Below, one piece after another: positions 1 through 10,624 of a stretch of DNA of 64,000 bases. Every line of letters starts with the position of its first letter. The stretch's first letter is position 1. This stretch comes from Mycobacterium sp. 3519A (GTDB lineage Bacteria; Actinomycetota; Actinomycetes; Mycobacteriales; Mycobacteriaceae). A model generated the notes under the pieces. That model saw only the letters and a list, made by a program, of their open reading frames with translations, was not told the DNA's origin and made no database searches. Where the stretch lies: the NCBI RefSeq assembly GCF_900240945.1, contig NZ_OESG01000013.1:682001-746000 (forward strand), in the 5' to 3' direction. The translations under genes were made by a program, and so were the position numbers.

Positions 1-693
1 CGTCAGACCGATGCGCAGGGCCGCACCATCGGGCAATTCTTCGATCAGGAGATCGCGCAACCTCACGAGTTGGACTTCTACATCGGATTGCCGTCCGACA
101 TCGGCCGCGACCGGGTGGCCGACATGGTCACACCCAGAAAGATCACGGCGCTGCGGCAACTGGTGAAGTTGTCGCCGCGTCAGGTGTTCGCATTGGTGAA
201 CCCGTTCGGCCTGGGTAAGCGGGCCATCGCGCTCGCCGAGGGCTACGAGGACGTCGACATCAACAGCGACGAGATACGCGCGCTGGAGATACCGGCAGGC
301 AACGGCACCGGCACCGCTCGGTCGCTTGCCAAGCTGTACGGCGTCGCCGCGACCGGCGGGGCGGAGTTGGGGCTGACCCCCCGCGTGGTCGACGCGTTGA
401 AGCGGCCCGCGGAGATGCCCACCGGCGGGGCCCGCGACTTCGTGGGCTGGGCCGACACGTCGTACGTGCTGGGTTTCAACAAGCCGACGTCGGAGTGGGT
501 GTTCGGGTCGTCGAGCACCGCGTTCGGAACACCCGGCGCGGGAGGATCTTTCGCGTTCGCTGACCCGGATACCGGAGTCGGGTTCGCCTACCTGATGAAC
601 CGGATGAACGTGTATCCGTTCAGTGATCCGCGTGAACTCGACCTGCGGCAAGCCCTTTTTCGCGACGTGCTCGGGGTACGGCCGCAGCGCTGA
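1..693 (+). CDS. Serine hydrolase (class C beta-lactamase/esterase family), C-terminal part
   Basis: The reading frame is open from the first base, so the gene starts outside the window; about 230 C-terminal residues are present. The part seen contains the conserved LDFYIGLP region, then NGTGTARSLAKLYG and GFAYLMNRM, which are typical of actinobacterial EstB/LpqK-like esterases of the beta-lactamase fold. These enzymes use a Ser-x-x-Lys nucleophile pair that would lie in the missing part. The likely role is hydrolysis of ester substrates; the substrate is unknown. A decayed tandem copy follows immediately downstream. Confidence 0.85.
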   Translation, partial: RQTDAQGRTIGQFFDQEIAQPHELDFYIGLPSDIGRDRVADMVTPRKITALRQLVKLSPRQVFALVNPFGLGKRAIALAEGYEDVDINSDEIRALEIPAGNGTGTARSLAKLYGVAATGGAELGLTPRVVDALKRPAEMPTGGARDFVGWADTSYVLGFNKPTSEWVFGSSSTAFGTPGAGGSFAFADPDTGVGFAYLMNRMNVYPFSDPRELDLRQALFRDVLGVRPQR

Positions 694-743
694 CCTGTTC
701 GTTTCCATCCATGCCGGTGTTGGCGTAGCTAACATCGCCGGAT

Positions 744-1723
744 GTGGGGGCCCGCATCACAATTCCGCCTGACCTGGTCGGCGGCGACGTGGACGAGGGT
801 TACGGTGCCGGTCTGTTGGGGTGGCTAGCGCAACCGCGACACTCGGACACCGTGGCAGAACGACACCATCGTCACCGTCTTTTCCACCACGAAAGGCGTT
901 GCTGCCCTTGCCTTGGCGGTCGCCGCGTCCCGTGGCCTGATCGACTACGACGCGAAGGTGGCCGACTACTGGCCGGAGTTCGCACAGGCAGGCAAGGGCG
1001 ACGTCACGGTGCGGCAGTTGCTTGGTCACCAGGCAGGCCTGCCCGTCATCAAGCCGCCGCTCACGCTTGCTGATATAGCCGATCCCGAAAGGCTGTCGAA
1101 CAGGATCGCTGCTCAAGCTCCTCAGGCATGCGGACCCCGAGGGGCGCACCCTCGGCCGGTACTTCGCCGATGAGATCGCGACGCCACTCGGGGTGGACTT
1201 CTATATCGGGTTGCCTGCCTCGGTGGACCGTGACCGCGTCGCGCACTTGCACCCGTTCACCAAACGTGATCTGTTACAGGGTTTTACGACGGTGCCGCGC
1301 CGGCTAGCGGCCGCGTTCCTCAGCCCGTTCAGCTTGACCGCGGGTGCTTCAGTCCTCGCGGCCGGCGTCCGGGACCGGGTCGAGTTGAACCAAGACGAGT
1401 TGCGAGTGCTCGAGATGCCCGGCGTGAACGGAACGGGAAGCGCGCGGGCGGTCGCGAAGCTGTATGGCAGCGCTGCGACGGGAGGACCCGAGCTGGGCCT
1501 GAGCTCCGCCGTCCGAGAAGCACTGGAAGGTCCCGCGGTGTCGCCGACCCGGGGACTGCGCGACAAGGTCATGCATTTTCGATACGTCGTACTCGCTCGG
1601 ATTCGGCAAGCCGACGGCCACATTCGTGTTCGGCTCGTCAGATCGCGCCTATGGATGGCCTGGCGCGTCGGCCTGCGCCAGGCTCTGTTTCGCGACGTGC
1701 TTGGCGCGCGGCCGCAGCGCTGA
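744..1723 (+). pseudogene. Decayed tandem copy of the upstream esterase
   Basis: Pieces of the same esterase family are spread over three frames. Frame 3 has VDEGYGAGL near 800. Frame 1 has PWQNDTIVTVFSTTKG (the catalytic STTK is intact) through VRQLLGHQAGLP, about 841-1110. Frame 2 runs from about 1150 to 1723 with LDFYIGLP, NGTGSARAVAKLYG and the end FRDVLGARPQR. That end almost matches the neighbour's FRDVLGVRPQR. Frame 1 is stopped by TAG at 826-828, and blocks of the expected sequence are missing before the frame-2 part and near the C-terminus. I read it as a duplicate inactivated by frameshifts and deletions. Confidence 0.8.
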
Positions 1724-1740
1724 ACGGTTGGCTCAGCGCT
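1716..1740. terminator. Hairpin across two convergent stop codons
   Basis: AGCGCTGA (1716-1723) and TCAGCGCT (1733-1740) form a perfect 8-bp stem with a 9-nt loop. Each arm contains the TGA stop of one of the converging genes. It is a plausible bidirectional terminator without a strong T-tract. Confidence 0.5.
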
Positions 1741-2548
1741 TCGTGTCGCGCCAGTCGACCAGTTTCTCCACCGTGCTGAGGTCGTACTTACCCTCCGACG
1801 CGCGGATTTCGGTGTGGAACAACGTGGCGCCGGCGGACAGGAAAGCGTCGGCCGACTGTGGATCGGTCCACAGCGTCGAGCGTTCGATGTCGCTGTCGGC
1901 GCGGCCGAATCCGGCGGCCAATTCGGCGACGCGTGCGCTGGCCTCGCGGTAGGAGTCGATGGGCAGGAAGGTGTGCCAGATGTCGGCGTGGCGTGCGACG
2001 GCGGGCAAGGTCCGCTTGGGTCCGGAGCCGCCGATCAGGATCGGGATCTTGCGCAGCGGTGCGGGCTGCAGCTGCTCGAACCGGCGCTCGATGCGCAGCA
2101 ACCCCTCGTCGAAGAGGTCCGCCCGCGATTTGACCGTTCCGAAGTCGAAACCGTAAGTGGTGTAGTCCTTCTCGTACCAGCCGGCCCCGACGCCGAGGAT
2201 GGAGCGCCCGCCGCTGATGTGGTCGACCGTGCGCGCCATGTCGGCAAGCAGATCGGGGTTGCGGTAGCCCATGCCGGCCACGAGCAGGCCGAGTTCGGCG
2301 CGTGTGGTGATCTCGCCCCAGGACGCCAGCGCGGTCCAGCCCTCGAAGTTGTTCACGTCGGGCTGCACCTCGGCCAGGACCGGTTTCGCGTCGGCGATCG
2401 ACTCGATGAACGGCGCATGGAAGTGGTCGTAGCCGAAGATGACATCGACTCCGATGTTTTCGGCATCAAGGACAGCCTGCCGCCAGGTGGCGTAGTCAGG
2501 CGTGTCAGCGGGCTGAATTTGGACGGCGACGCGTACGGGGAAGCTCAT
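1733..2548 (-). CDS. LLM-class F420-dependent oxidoreductase
   Basis: This 271-residue protein has the luciferase-like TIM-barrel pattern: N-terminal VRVAVQIQPADTPDY, then GVDVIFGYDHFHAP, then GRSILGVGAGWYEKDYTTYGFDF and PILIGGSGPKRTLPAVARHADIW. These motifs are standard for F420-binding (LLM) enzymes. Substrate and reaction are not deducible. It stands alone, convergent with the esterase pseudogene and divergent from the DUF222/HNH gene. The start is ATG at 2548. Confidence 0.85.
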   Translation of the reverse strand: MSFPVRVAVQIQPADTPDYATWRQAVLDAENIGVDVIFGYDHFHAPFIESIADAKPVLAEVQPDVNNFEGWTALASWGEITTRAELGLLVAGMGYRNPDLLADMARTVDHISGGRSILGVGAGWYEKDYTTYGFDFGTVKSRADLFDEGLLRIERRFEQLQPAPLRKIPILIGGSGPKRTLPAVARHADIWHTFLPIDSYREASARVAELAAGFGRADSDIERSTLWTDPQSADAFLSAGATLFHTEIRASEGKYDLSTVEKLVDWRDTKR

Positions 2549-2683
2549 CTACGCGACAAGTAGCAGCCGTTGGAAATTTATTCCTTGCCCGCCGTGTCAA
2601 GCCCAAACGCGTTGCGGTGCCAAATCTGTGGATGAATCCGCGCTTGTGGATAATTGTCCCGCCCGTCGGCGCGACGGGCATAA

Positions 2684-2699
2684 TCGAAACTATGTTCGA
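2684..2699 (+). promoter_or_regulatory. Near-consensus LexA (SOS) box over the start codon
   Basis: TCGAAACTATGTTCGA differs at one position from the mycobacterial LexA box TCGAAC-N4-GTTCGA. The ATG of the HNH gene (2692-2694) lies inside it, so LexA binding would cover the translation start region. The second DUF222/HNH gene at 57304 has a perfect box in the same place. Confidence 0.65.
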
Positions 2700-4119
2700 C
2701 TCGGAATTCTCGAAGGCGGATGACGCGACGGTCGTCGCCGCCATCGAGGAGGGTACGCGCGCGGAAGCTGCCGCCGGCGCTCGTCGGCTGGCTGCCATCG
2801 CCGAACTCGCCCGTCGCCGAGTCGATGATGACGACGAGCAGGCGAAGTGGGCGTTCGACGGCTGGGCGTCAGCGGCCGCCGAGGTCGCGGCGGCCATGAC
2901 GGTGGGGCATCGCCGCGCGTCGGCGCAGATGCGCATCGCGGTCGCACTGCGTGACCGTCTGCCTCGTCTCGCGGCGCTGTATGCGCAGGGCACGGTCAGT
3001 TCACGTGTGGTTTCCGCGATCACGTGGCGCACCCAACTGGTCGAAGACCCCGATGCGTTGGCTCTCATCGACGCCGCCGTTGCCGAGGGAGCTACCAGAT
3101 GGGGCCCGCTCTCGGAGGAGCGACTCGACAAGGCGATCGACGCGTGGATCTTCCGATTCGATCCTGCGGCCGTGCGCCGCTCGGAATCGTCCACGCGCAG
3201 CAGGGACTTCGTGGTCGGAGATCTCGACGATCCGGCCGAAACCACCTCGGTGTGGGGTCGGCTGTTGAAACCGGACGCGGCGGTGCTCAAGCGCCGTGTC
3301 GCAGAGATGATTCAGGGAGTCTGTGAAAACGATCCGCGCTCCATGGGGGAGCGCCGAGCGGATGCGGCGGGCGCCATCCTCACCGGCAATTCACATCTGT
3401 CGTGCCAATGCGGTTCTCAGACATGCCCAGCACGTGACGTACCGAGTTCCTCCAACGTTGTGATACGGGTCTTGGCGGAACAGTCAACGGTGGAAGCGGC
3501 GACTGCGATAAGTGGCGCTAAGCAGGAAAAGACCACTGCGTCACCGGCACCGCCGCCGGCACTGATCGTCGGGGAGGGCGTGGTACCCACGTCGGTGCTG
3601 GCGCAGCTGGTCCGCGACGGCGCCAAGGTTCGGCCGATCTCCATGCCCAGCGAGGAGCCGGAACCGCATTATCGACCGTCGGCAGAGTTAGCCGAATTCG
3701 TCCGGATGCGAGATCTGTACTGCCGCGCACCCGGCTGCGATGTACCGGCGGATCGTTGCGACATCGACCACACCATCCCCTATCCGATCGGGCCGACGCA
3801 CGCGTCGAACCTCAAGTGCCTGTGTCGAACCAACCATCTGATGAAGACATTCGGCGGATGGCATGACATTCAGTTGCCTGACGGGACGGTGATATGGATT
3901 TCGCCCAGCGGCAGGGAGTACGTCACCAAACCTGGCAGCCGATTGTTCTTCGAGACGTGGGACATCACGACCGCCGACCTGCCTCCGCCGTCGACTGCGG
4001 TGCCGAACACCGGTGACCGCACGCTGATGATGCCCAGACGGCGTCGCACCCGCGCCGCCGAATACGCGGCATGGGTCAAGGCCGAACGTGCGCGCAACCA
4101 AGAGGCCGCGCCGTTCTAA
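2692..4119 (+). CDS. DUF222/HNH endonuclease domain protein (REP13E12 family)
   Basis: The protein has 475 residues. The N-terminal two thirds is the helical DUF222 domain (alanine/arginine-rich, MTVGHRRASAQMRIAVALRDRLP). The C-terminal HNH nuclease motif reads CRAPGCDVPADRCDIDH, then PIGPTHASNLKCLCRTNHLMK, with the DH pair and paired cysteines expected for this fold. ATG 2692 was preferred to GTG 2617 because MFDSEFS matches the other family member here (MFEFRVL) and because the LexA-like box sits exactly over it. The biological role of the family is not established; SOS induction is inferred. The end overlaps the convergent mmsB by 4 bp. Confidence 0.85.
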   Translation: MFDSEFSKADDATVVAAIEEGTRAEAAAGARRLAAIAELARRRVDDDDEQAKWAFDGWASAAAEVAAAMTVGHRRASAQMRIAVALRDRLPRLAALYAQGTVSSRVVSAITWRTQLVEDPDALALIDAAVAEGATRWGPLSEERLDKAIDAWIFRFDPAAVRRSESSTRSRDFVVGDLDDPAETTSVWGRLLKPDAAVLKRRVAEMIQGVCENDPRSMGERRADAAGAILTGNSHLSCQCGSQTCPARDVPSSSNVVIRVLAEQSTVEAATAISGAKQEKTTASPAPPPALIVGEGVVPTSVLAQLVRDGAKVRPISMPSEEPEPHYRPSAELAEFVRMRDLYCRAPGCDVPADRCDIDHTIPYPIGPTHASNLKCLCRTNHLMKTFGGWHDIQLPDGTVIWISPSGREYVTKPGSRLFFETWDITTADLPPPSTAVPNTGDRTLMMPRRRRTRAAEYAAWVKAERARNQEAAPF

Positions 4120-4988
4120 CCGCCGCGGATCATTTCGATGACGGCGCTGAAGTCCTTGTCCGCATGGTCTTCGGCGAACTTGGCGTAGATCTCGGCGGCG
4201 TGGCTGCCGAGCGGCGCCGCCGAACCGGTCGACTTCACCGCGTCCATGGCCAACCCGATGTCCTTGTTCATCAACGCGGTCGCGAAGCCTGGCTTGAAGT
4301 CGTTGTTTGCCGGTGACGTCGGAACCGGCCCCGGCACAGGGCAATTGGTGTGAATGGCCCAGCAGTTGCCCGTCGCGCCGGTGATCACGTCGAACAGCGA
4401 CTGCGCGGACAGCCCCAACTTCTCCGCCAGCACGAACGCTTCGCCCGCCACGATCTGCTGCACAGCCAGCACCATGTTGTTGCACAGCTTGGCGGCCTGG
4501 CCCGTGCCCGATGCCCCACAGTGAATGATCTTGCCCGCCAACGGCTCCAGCACGGGCCGTGCCCGCTCCACGGCCTCGTCCTCACCGCCGACCATGAACG
4601 CCAGCGTCCCCGCCGTCGCGCCCTTCACGCCGCCGGAGACCGGCGCGTCGAGTTGGGCCAGGCCGCGGTCGGTCGCCTGCTTGTGAATCTCGCGGGCATC
4701 GTCAACGGAGATGGTCGACGTATCGATGAACAGCGCACCCTCACGGGGGGCGGACAGCACCTCGGCGTACACCGCCTTCACGACGGCGCCGTTGGGCAAC
4801 GACGTGATTACCACGTCGGCCTCCGCTACCGCCTCGGCGCCGCTGTCGAAGACCTGCGCGCCCGTGTCGGCGGCGGCATCCTTGAGCGCGGCCACCGGAT
4901 CGAACGCACGCACGGTGTGCCCGGCCGCGACGAGGTTCGCCGCCATCGGGCCGCCCATGTGGCCCAACCCCAAGAACGCGATGTTCAT
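4116..4988 (-). CDS. mmsB: 3-hydroxyisobutyrate dehydrogenase
   Basis: This 290-residue NAD-dependent dehydrogenase oxidises 3-hydroxyisobutyrate to methylmalonate semialdehyde in valine breakdown. The N-terminal Rossmann motif is FLGLGHMGGPMA. The family signature DAPVSGGVKGATAGTL and the catalytic-lysine segment GASGTGQAAKLCNNM are both present. It is the last gene of the operon mmsA - acyl-CoA dehydrogenase - mmsB, starting 8 nt after the stop of the acyl-CoA dehydrogenase gene. Confidence 0.93.
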   Translation of the reverse strand: MNIAFLGLGHMGGPMAANLVAAGHTVRAFDPVAALKDAAADTGAQVFDSGAEAVAEADVVITSLPNGAVVKAVYAEVLSAPREGALFIDTSTISVDDAREIHKQATDRGLAQLDAPVSGGVKGATAGTLAFMVGGEDEAVERARPVLEPLAGKIIHCGASGTGQAAKLCNNMVLAVQQIVAGEAFVLAEKLGLSAQSLFDVITGATGNCWAIHTNCPVPGPVPTSPANNDFKPGFATALMNKDIGLAMDAVKSTGSAAPLGSHAAEIYAKFAEDHADKDFSAVIEMIRGG

Positions 4989-4996
4989 GCTTCTCC

Positions 4997-6163
4997 TTAC
5001 GCGGACGCGCGGGCCCGGGCCGCCGCGGCCCGGCCGATGACCACACGCATGATTTCGTTGGTTCCCTCGAGGATTCGGTGCACACGAAGATCGCGGACGA
5101 TCTTCTCCAATCCATACTCACGCAGATAGCCGTAGCCGCCGTGCAACTGCAGCGCCTGGTCGGCCACGTCGAAGCAGGAGTCGGTGACATAGCGCTTGGC
5201 CATCGCGCACAACTCGACCTTCTCCGGGTGGTTGTTGTCCAACGCGGTCGCCGCGCGCCACAACAAGGTGCGCGACGTCTGCAACGCGGTGGCCATGTCG
5301 GCCAGGGTGAACCTGATGGTGGGTTCGTCGAGCAGCGAGCCGCCGAATGCCTGGCGGTCCGCCAGATAGCTCGACGCCTTGTCATACGCGGCCTGGGCGC
5401 CGCCGAGCGAACAGGCGGCGATGTTGATCCGACCGCCGTTGAGCCCGTTCATCGCGATACCGAACCCGGTGCCCTCACCCTCGGCGCCACCGAGCATTGC
5501 GTCCGCGGGTACCCGCACGCCTTCGAAGACGACCTGCGCCGTCGGTTGGGCGTTCCAACCCATCTTCTGCTCGTCGGCGCCGAAACTCAGTCCGGGCGTT
5601 CCCTTTTCGACGACGAATGCAGAGATGCCGCGCGGACCGTCGGCGCCGGTACGGGCCATCACCACGTAGACGTCAGATGTGCCTGCGCCGGAGATGAACT
5701 GCTTGACGCCGTCGATGACGTAGTCGCCGCCTTCGCGGACCGCCTTGGTGCGCAACGCACTGGCATCGGATCCTGCGCCGGGTTCGGTCAGGCAGTAGGA
5801 GGCGATGGCCTCCATCGAAGCCATCCGCGGCACCCAGGTTTTGCGCTGGGCATCGGTGCCGAACGTGTCGACCATCCACGCGCACATGTTGTGAATGGAC
5901 AGGAACGCCGCGATGGTCGGATCGGCCTTCGCGAGTTCCTCGAAGATGCGCACCGCGTCGAGTCGGCGCAACTCGCTGCCACCAACGTCGTCGCGACAGT
6001 AGATGACCGCCATGCCGAGTTCGGCGGCCTCACGCAGCACGTCGGTGGGGAAGTGGTGCTTCTCGTCCCACTCCAATGCGTATGGCGCGAGGCGCTTCTC
6101 GGCGAACGCGGCCGCCGTCTCGGCGATCACGCGTTCGTCGTCGTCCAGCCCGAAGTAGTCCAT
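4997..6163 (-). CDS. Acyl-CoA dehydrogenase, probably isobutyryl-CoA dehydrogenase
   Basis: This 388-residue flavoenzyme has the acyl-CoA dehydrogenase signatures CLTEPGAGSDAS and, near the C-terminus, LQLHGGYGYLREYGLEKIVRD followed by RILEGTNEIMR. The Glu of EGTNE is the usual catalytic base position of the short-chain/isobutyryl group. Placement between mmsA and mmsB supports conversion of isobutyryl-CoA to methacrylyl-CoA in valine catabolism. The start ATG (6163) follows the mmsA stop codon directly, so the genes are probably translationally coupled. Confidence 0.9.
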   Translation of the reverse strand: MDYFGLDDDERVIAETAAAFAEKRLAPYALEWDEKHHFPTDVLREAAELGMAVIYCRDDVGGSELRRLDAVRIFEELAKADPTIAAFLSIHNMCAWMVDTFGTDAQRKTWVPRMASMEAIASYCLTEPGAGSDASALRTKAVREGGDYVIDGVKQFISGAGTSDVYVVMARTGADGPRGISAFVVEKGTPGLSFGADEQKMGWNAQPTAQVVFEGVRVPADAMLGGAEGEGTGFGIAMNGLNGGRINIAACSLGGAQAAYDKASSYLADRQAFGGSLLDEPTIRFTLADMATALQTSRTLLWRAATALDNNHPEKVELCAMAKRYVTDSCFDVADQALQLHGGYGYLREYGLEKIVRDLRVHRILEGTNEIMRVVIGRAAAARARASA

Positions 6164-7681
6164 TTACTTCATGGTCGGGATGACGAACTCCGCGCCGTGG
6201 CTGCCCGCCGGCCAGCGCTGCGTCACCGTCTTGGTCTTGGTGTAGAACATGATCGACGACGGCCCGTGCTGGTTGAGGTCGCCGAATCCGGACCGCTTCC
6301 AACCGCCGAAGGTGTGGTACGCCACCGGCACCGGAATGGGCACGTTCACGCCGACCATGCCGACCTGCACCCGGGACACGAAGTCGCGCGCGGTGTCACC
6401 GTCGCGGGTGAAAATCGCGACACCGTTGCCGTATTCGTGCTCGGTCGGCAGGCGCAGCGCCTCTTCGTAGTCCTTGGCCCGCACGATGCACAGCACCGGC
6501 CCGAAGATCTCGTCGGTGTAGATCGACATGTCGGGGGTGACATGGTCGAACAGCGTCGGGCCGATGAAGTAGCCGTTCTCCAGGCTGTCGTCGCCGAATT
6601 GCAGGTCGTCGCTGGCACGTTCGCGCCCGTCGACGACAGCCTCGGCGCCCGCCTCGATGCCCTGGGCGATGTAGTCCTTCACTCGGGCCAGCGCGGCCTC
6701 GGTGACCAGTGGGCCGTAATCGGCCTTCGGGTCGAGGCTGTGGCCGACGCGCAGTCCGTTCACACGCTCGATCAGCCTGGCGCGCAACCGGTCTGCGGTC
6801 TGCTCGCCTACCGGAACGGCAACGCTGATCGCCATGCAACGCTCACCGGCGCTGCCGTAGCCCGCGCCGATCAACGCGTCGACCGCGTTGTCCATGTCGG
6901 CGTCGGGCATCACGATCATGTGGTTCTTCGCACCGCCGAAGCACTGCGCCCGCTTGCCGTTGGCGGCCGCACCGGAGTAGATGTACTGCGCGATATCGGA
7001 GCTACCGACGAAGCCGACGGCCTGGATGACCGGATGCTCGAGGATCGCGTCGACGGCCTCCTTGTCGCCGTGCACCACCTGGAACACCCCCGGCGGCAGG
7101 CCCGCCTCGAGGAACAACTCCGCCAGCCGCACCGGCACTGACGGGTCACGCTCGCTGGGCTTGAGGATGAATGCGTTGCCACACGCCAGCGCTGGCCCCG
7201 CCTTCCATAGCGGGATCATCGCCGGGAAGTTGAACGGCGTGATACCCGCGACGACGCCGAGCGGCTGACGCATCGAGTACACATCGATGCCGGGGCCCGC
7301 GCCCTCGGTGTACTCGCCCTTGCTCAGGTGCGGGATGCCGACCGCGAACTCGATGACCTCGATGCCGCGCTGGATATCGCCTTTGGAGTCGGCGACCGTC
7401 TTGCCGTGCTCGAGCGACAGCGTTTCGGCCAACTCGTCGACGTTCTGGTTGACCAGGTCGATGAAGCGCATCATCACGCGCGCCCGGCGCTGCGGATTCC
7501 ACGCCGCCCATTCTTTTTGCGCCTCGGCTGCGCCGGCGACGGCGGCATCCACGTCGGCTGCCGAGGCCATCGGCACCTTGGCCTGCACGGCGCCGGTGCT
7601 GGGGTTCATCACATCGGCGGTGCGCGTGGACTGGCCTGCTGTGCGCTTGCCATTGATGAAGTGCGAAATCTGTGTGGTCAT
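6164..7681 (-). CDS. mmsA: Methylmalonate-semialdehyde dehydrogenase (CoA-acylating)
   Basis: The protein has 505 residues and belongs to the ALDH superfamily. Visible motifs are ITPFNFPAMIPLWK (cofactor region), VGFVGSSDIAQYI, the nucleophile segment YGSAGERCMAISVAV, and the C-terminal GGWKRSGFGDLNQHG. The enzyme makes propionyl-CoA from methylmalonate semialdehyde with NAD and CoA. It is the first gene of the valine-degradation operon; the ATG is preceded on the minus strand by a GAGGGA ribosome-binding sequence. The operator-like palindrome lies 27 bp upstream. Confidence 0.93.
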   Translation of the reverse strand: MTTQISHFINGKRTAGQSTRTADVMNPSTGAVQAKVPMASAADVDAAVAGAAEAQKEWAAWNPQRRARVMMRFIDLVNQNVDELAETLSLEHGKTVADSKGDIQRGIEVIEFAVGIPHLSKGEYTEGAGPGIDVYSMRQPLGVVAGITPFNFPAMIPLWKAGPALACGNAFILKPSERDPSVPVRLAELFLEAGLPPGVFQVVHGDKEAVDAILEHPVIQAVGFVGSSDIAQYIYSGAAANGKRAQCFGGAKNHMIVMPDADMDNAVDALIGAGYGSAGERCMAISVAVPVGEQTADRLRARLIERVNGLRVGHSLDPKADYGPLVTEAALARVKDYIAQGIEAGAEAVVDGRERASDDLQFGDDSLENGYFIGPTLFDHVTPDMSIYTDEIFGPVLCIVRAKDYEEALRLPTEHEYGNGVAIFTRDGDTARDFVSRVQVGMVGVNVPIPVPVAYHTFGGWKRSGFGDLNQHGPSSIMFYTKTKTVTQRWPAGSHGAEFVIPTMK

Positions 7682-7707
7682 GAGTTAGTCCCTCGCCCGA
7701 ACGGCTG

Positions 7708-7729
7708 AATACTAGGACATCCTAGTATT
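7708..7729. promoter_or_regulatory. 22-bp perfect palindrome in the mmsA promoter region
   Basis: AATACTAGGA (7708-7717), spacer CA, TCCTAGTATT (7720-7729): perfect 10-bp arms, AT-rich against the local background. It is the only clear dyad in the 193-nt gap upstream of mmsA and probably binds a TetR- or GntR-type dimer controlling the valine operon. No regulator gene is adjacent. The rest of the gap (7730-7874) shows nothing recognisable. Confidence 0.6.
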
Positions 7730-7874
7730 AGCGTCTCGGCGTGTGCAAGGCCCCTCGTCGCGGTCAGCGGGGCTTGCCCGTCAAAGGGGTTGGCCCCCGG
7801 TCTGGGCGGCTTCGCGGGTAGGAGCAACCGCGGCAGTGTGCTTTCACACTTTTTCGAAAATGGCCGGAAGTTTT

Positions 7875-9753
<1,879 letters not shown>

Positions 9754-9898
9754 GGCTTCCACGTTTCCGCGCTGACAAAGAGACAACGTGCCAGCAGTTC
9801 CCCGTGCCATCATCGCTGGCTCGCGTGCGTCTCGTCGGATGACGCCGTCACAATGGGAACTGTTCTAGCACAACGGTTCTGAGAGTCCGAAGTACTCC

Positions 9899-10199
9899 TC
9901 AGTGCATCACCTCCCCTGAGTCGGTTGCGGTGGTGGTCATCGACGACCACCAAGCGGTGATCGGCACCTTTTCGTCGCTGCGGCTGACTTCGATGCGGCG
10001 AGGCTTGGCGTGTCCGGCAATCGGAATGGTGAGCCGCAATACGCCGTCCTGACTGAACACCCCATGCGGGCGTTCAGCGGCAACCATGTCCGTGTCGTCG
10101 CCCGGCGCGGGTCGGCATGACCGCGGGCCTCGGTGCCGTGCCGAGCACCTGCTGCGTCCAGCGATCGAATTCGCGGAATGGGTCCGTGCGCATCAACAT
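9899..10199 (-). pseudogene. Remnant of an Hsp20 small heat-shock gene
   Basis: From ATG 10199, after a strong AGGAGGTGG ribosome-binding site, the frame reads [20 protein letters not shown], the standard start of mycobacterial Hsp20. It then runs out of frame. Another frame continues with [36 protein letters not shown], the family's C-terminal part, ending at 9899. The central alpha-crystallin strands are missing, and a second gap is evident between GVFS and DGVLRLTIP. It is therefore not expected to yield a functional chaperone. Its regulator-like neighbour is intact. Confidence 0.8.
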
Positions 10200-10227
10200 C
10201 TTGTCCACCTCCTACGTCAAATGCGCC

Positions 10228-10253
10228 AGATCTATGTCTATTGCTATAGATTT
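10228..10253. promoter_or_regulatory. Dyad between the hsp20 remnant and the MerR-type gene
   Basis: AGATCTAT (10228-10235) and ATAGATTT (10246-10253) form an inverted repeat with one mismatch and a 10-nt spacer in the divergent intergenic region. Position and symmetry suit the operator of the neighbouring MerR-family protein. Confidence 0.45.
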
Positions 10254-10296
10254 GTGATAGCACTGACGAGAAATCTTGGCAAGGAGAGTTCTGGGC

Positions 10297-10620
10297 ATGA
10301 CTGAGTCGACGGACGGCAGGTCGGTGCGCGCGGTGTACAGCATCTCGGTCACCGCGGAATTGTCCGGTCTCGGCCCCCAGACGCTGCGCCTCTACGAGCG
10401 CCACGGGCTGCTCACCCCGCACCGAACCGACGGAGGCACGCGCCGCTACAGCGACCGGGACCTCGCCACGCTGCGCCGCATCACCGAACTCACCGACGAC
10501 GGGGTCAACCTGGCCGCCGTCGCGCGCATCCTCGAACTGGAAGCGCGCAACGCGGCCTTGGAAGCCGACAACACCAGACTCGAGGCGCGCGTCGCCTCGC
10601 TGCAGGCCGAACAGTCCTGA
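10297..10620 (+). CDS. MerR-family regulator (HspR-like)
   Basis: The protein has 107 residues. The N-terminal winged helix-turn-helix reads YSISVTAELSGLGPQTLRLYERHGLLTPHRTDGGTRRYSDRDLATLRRI, and a C-terminal coiled coil follows (ELEARNAALEADNTRLEARV). There is no metal-binding cysteine set. Proteins of this type commonly sit beside hsp20 in mycobacteria and control it. ATG 10297 with AAGGAGAG 9 nt upstream was preferred to the upstream TTG. The presumed target gene is decayed, so its present role is unclear. It is convergent with the next oxidoreductase gene. Confidence 0.85.
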   Translation: MTESTDGRSVRAVYSISVTAELSGLGPQTLRLYERHGLLTPHRTDGGTRRYSDRDLATLRRITELTDDGVNLAAVARILELEARNAALEADNTRLEARVASLQAEQS

Positions 10621-10624
10621 GGCC

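Noticed and set aside
5078..7141. 687-codon open frame on the plus strand
   Set aside because: It is antisense to the acyl-CoA dehydrogenase and mmsA genes; its translation is His/Arg/Val-rich shadow sequence without domains.
9937..10422. 161-codon minus-strand frame as a separate gene
   Set aside because: It is the out-of-frame continuation through the hsp20 remnant and extends into the MerR-type gene.
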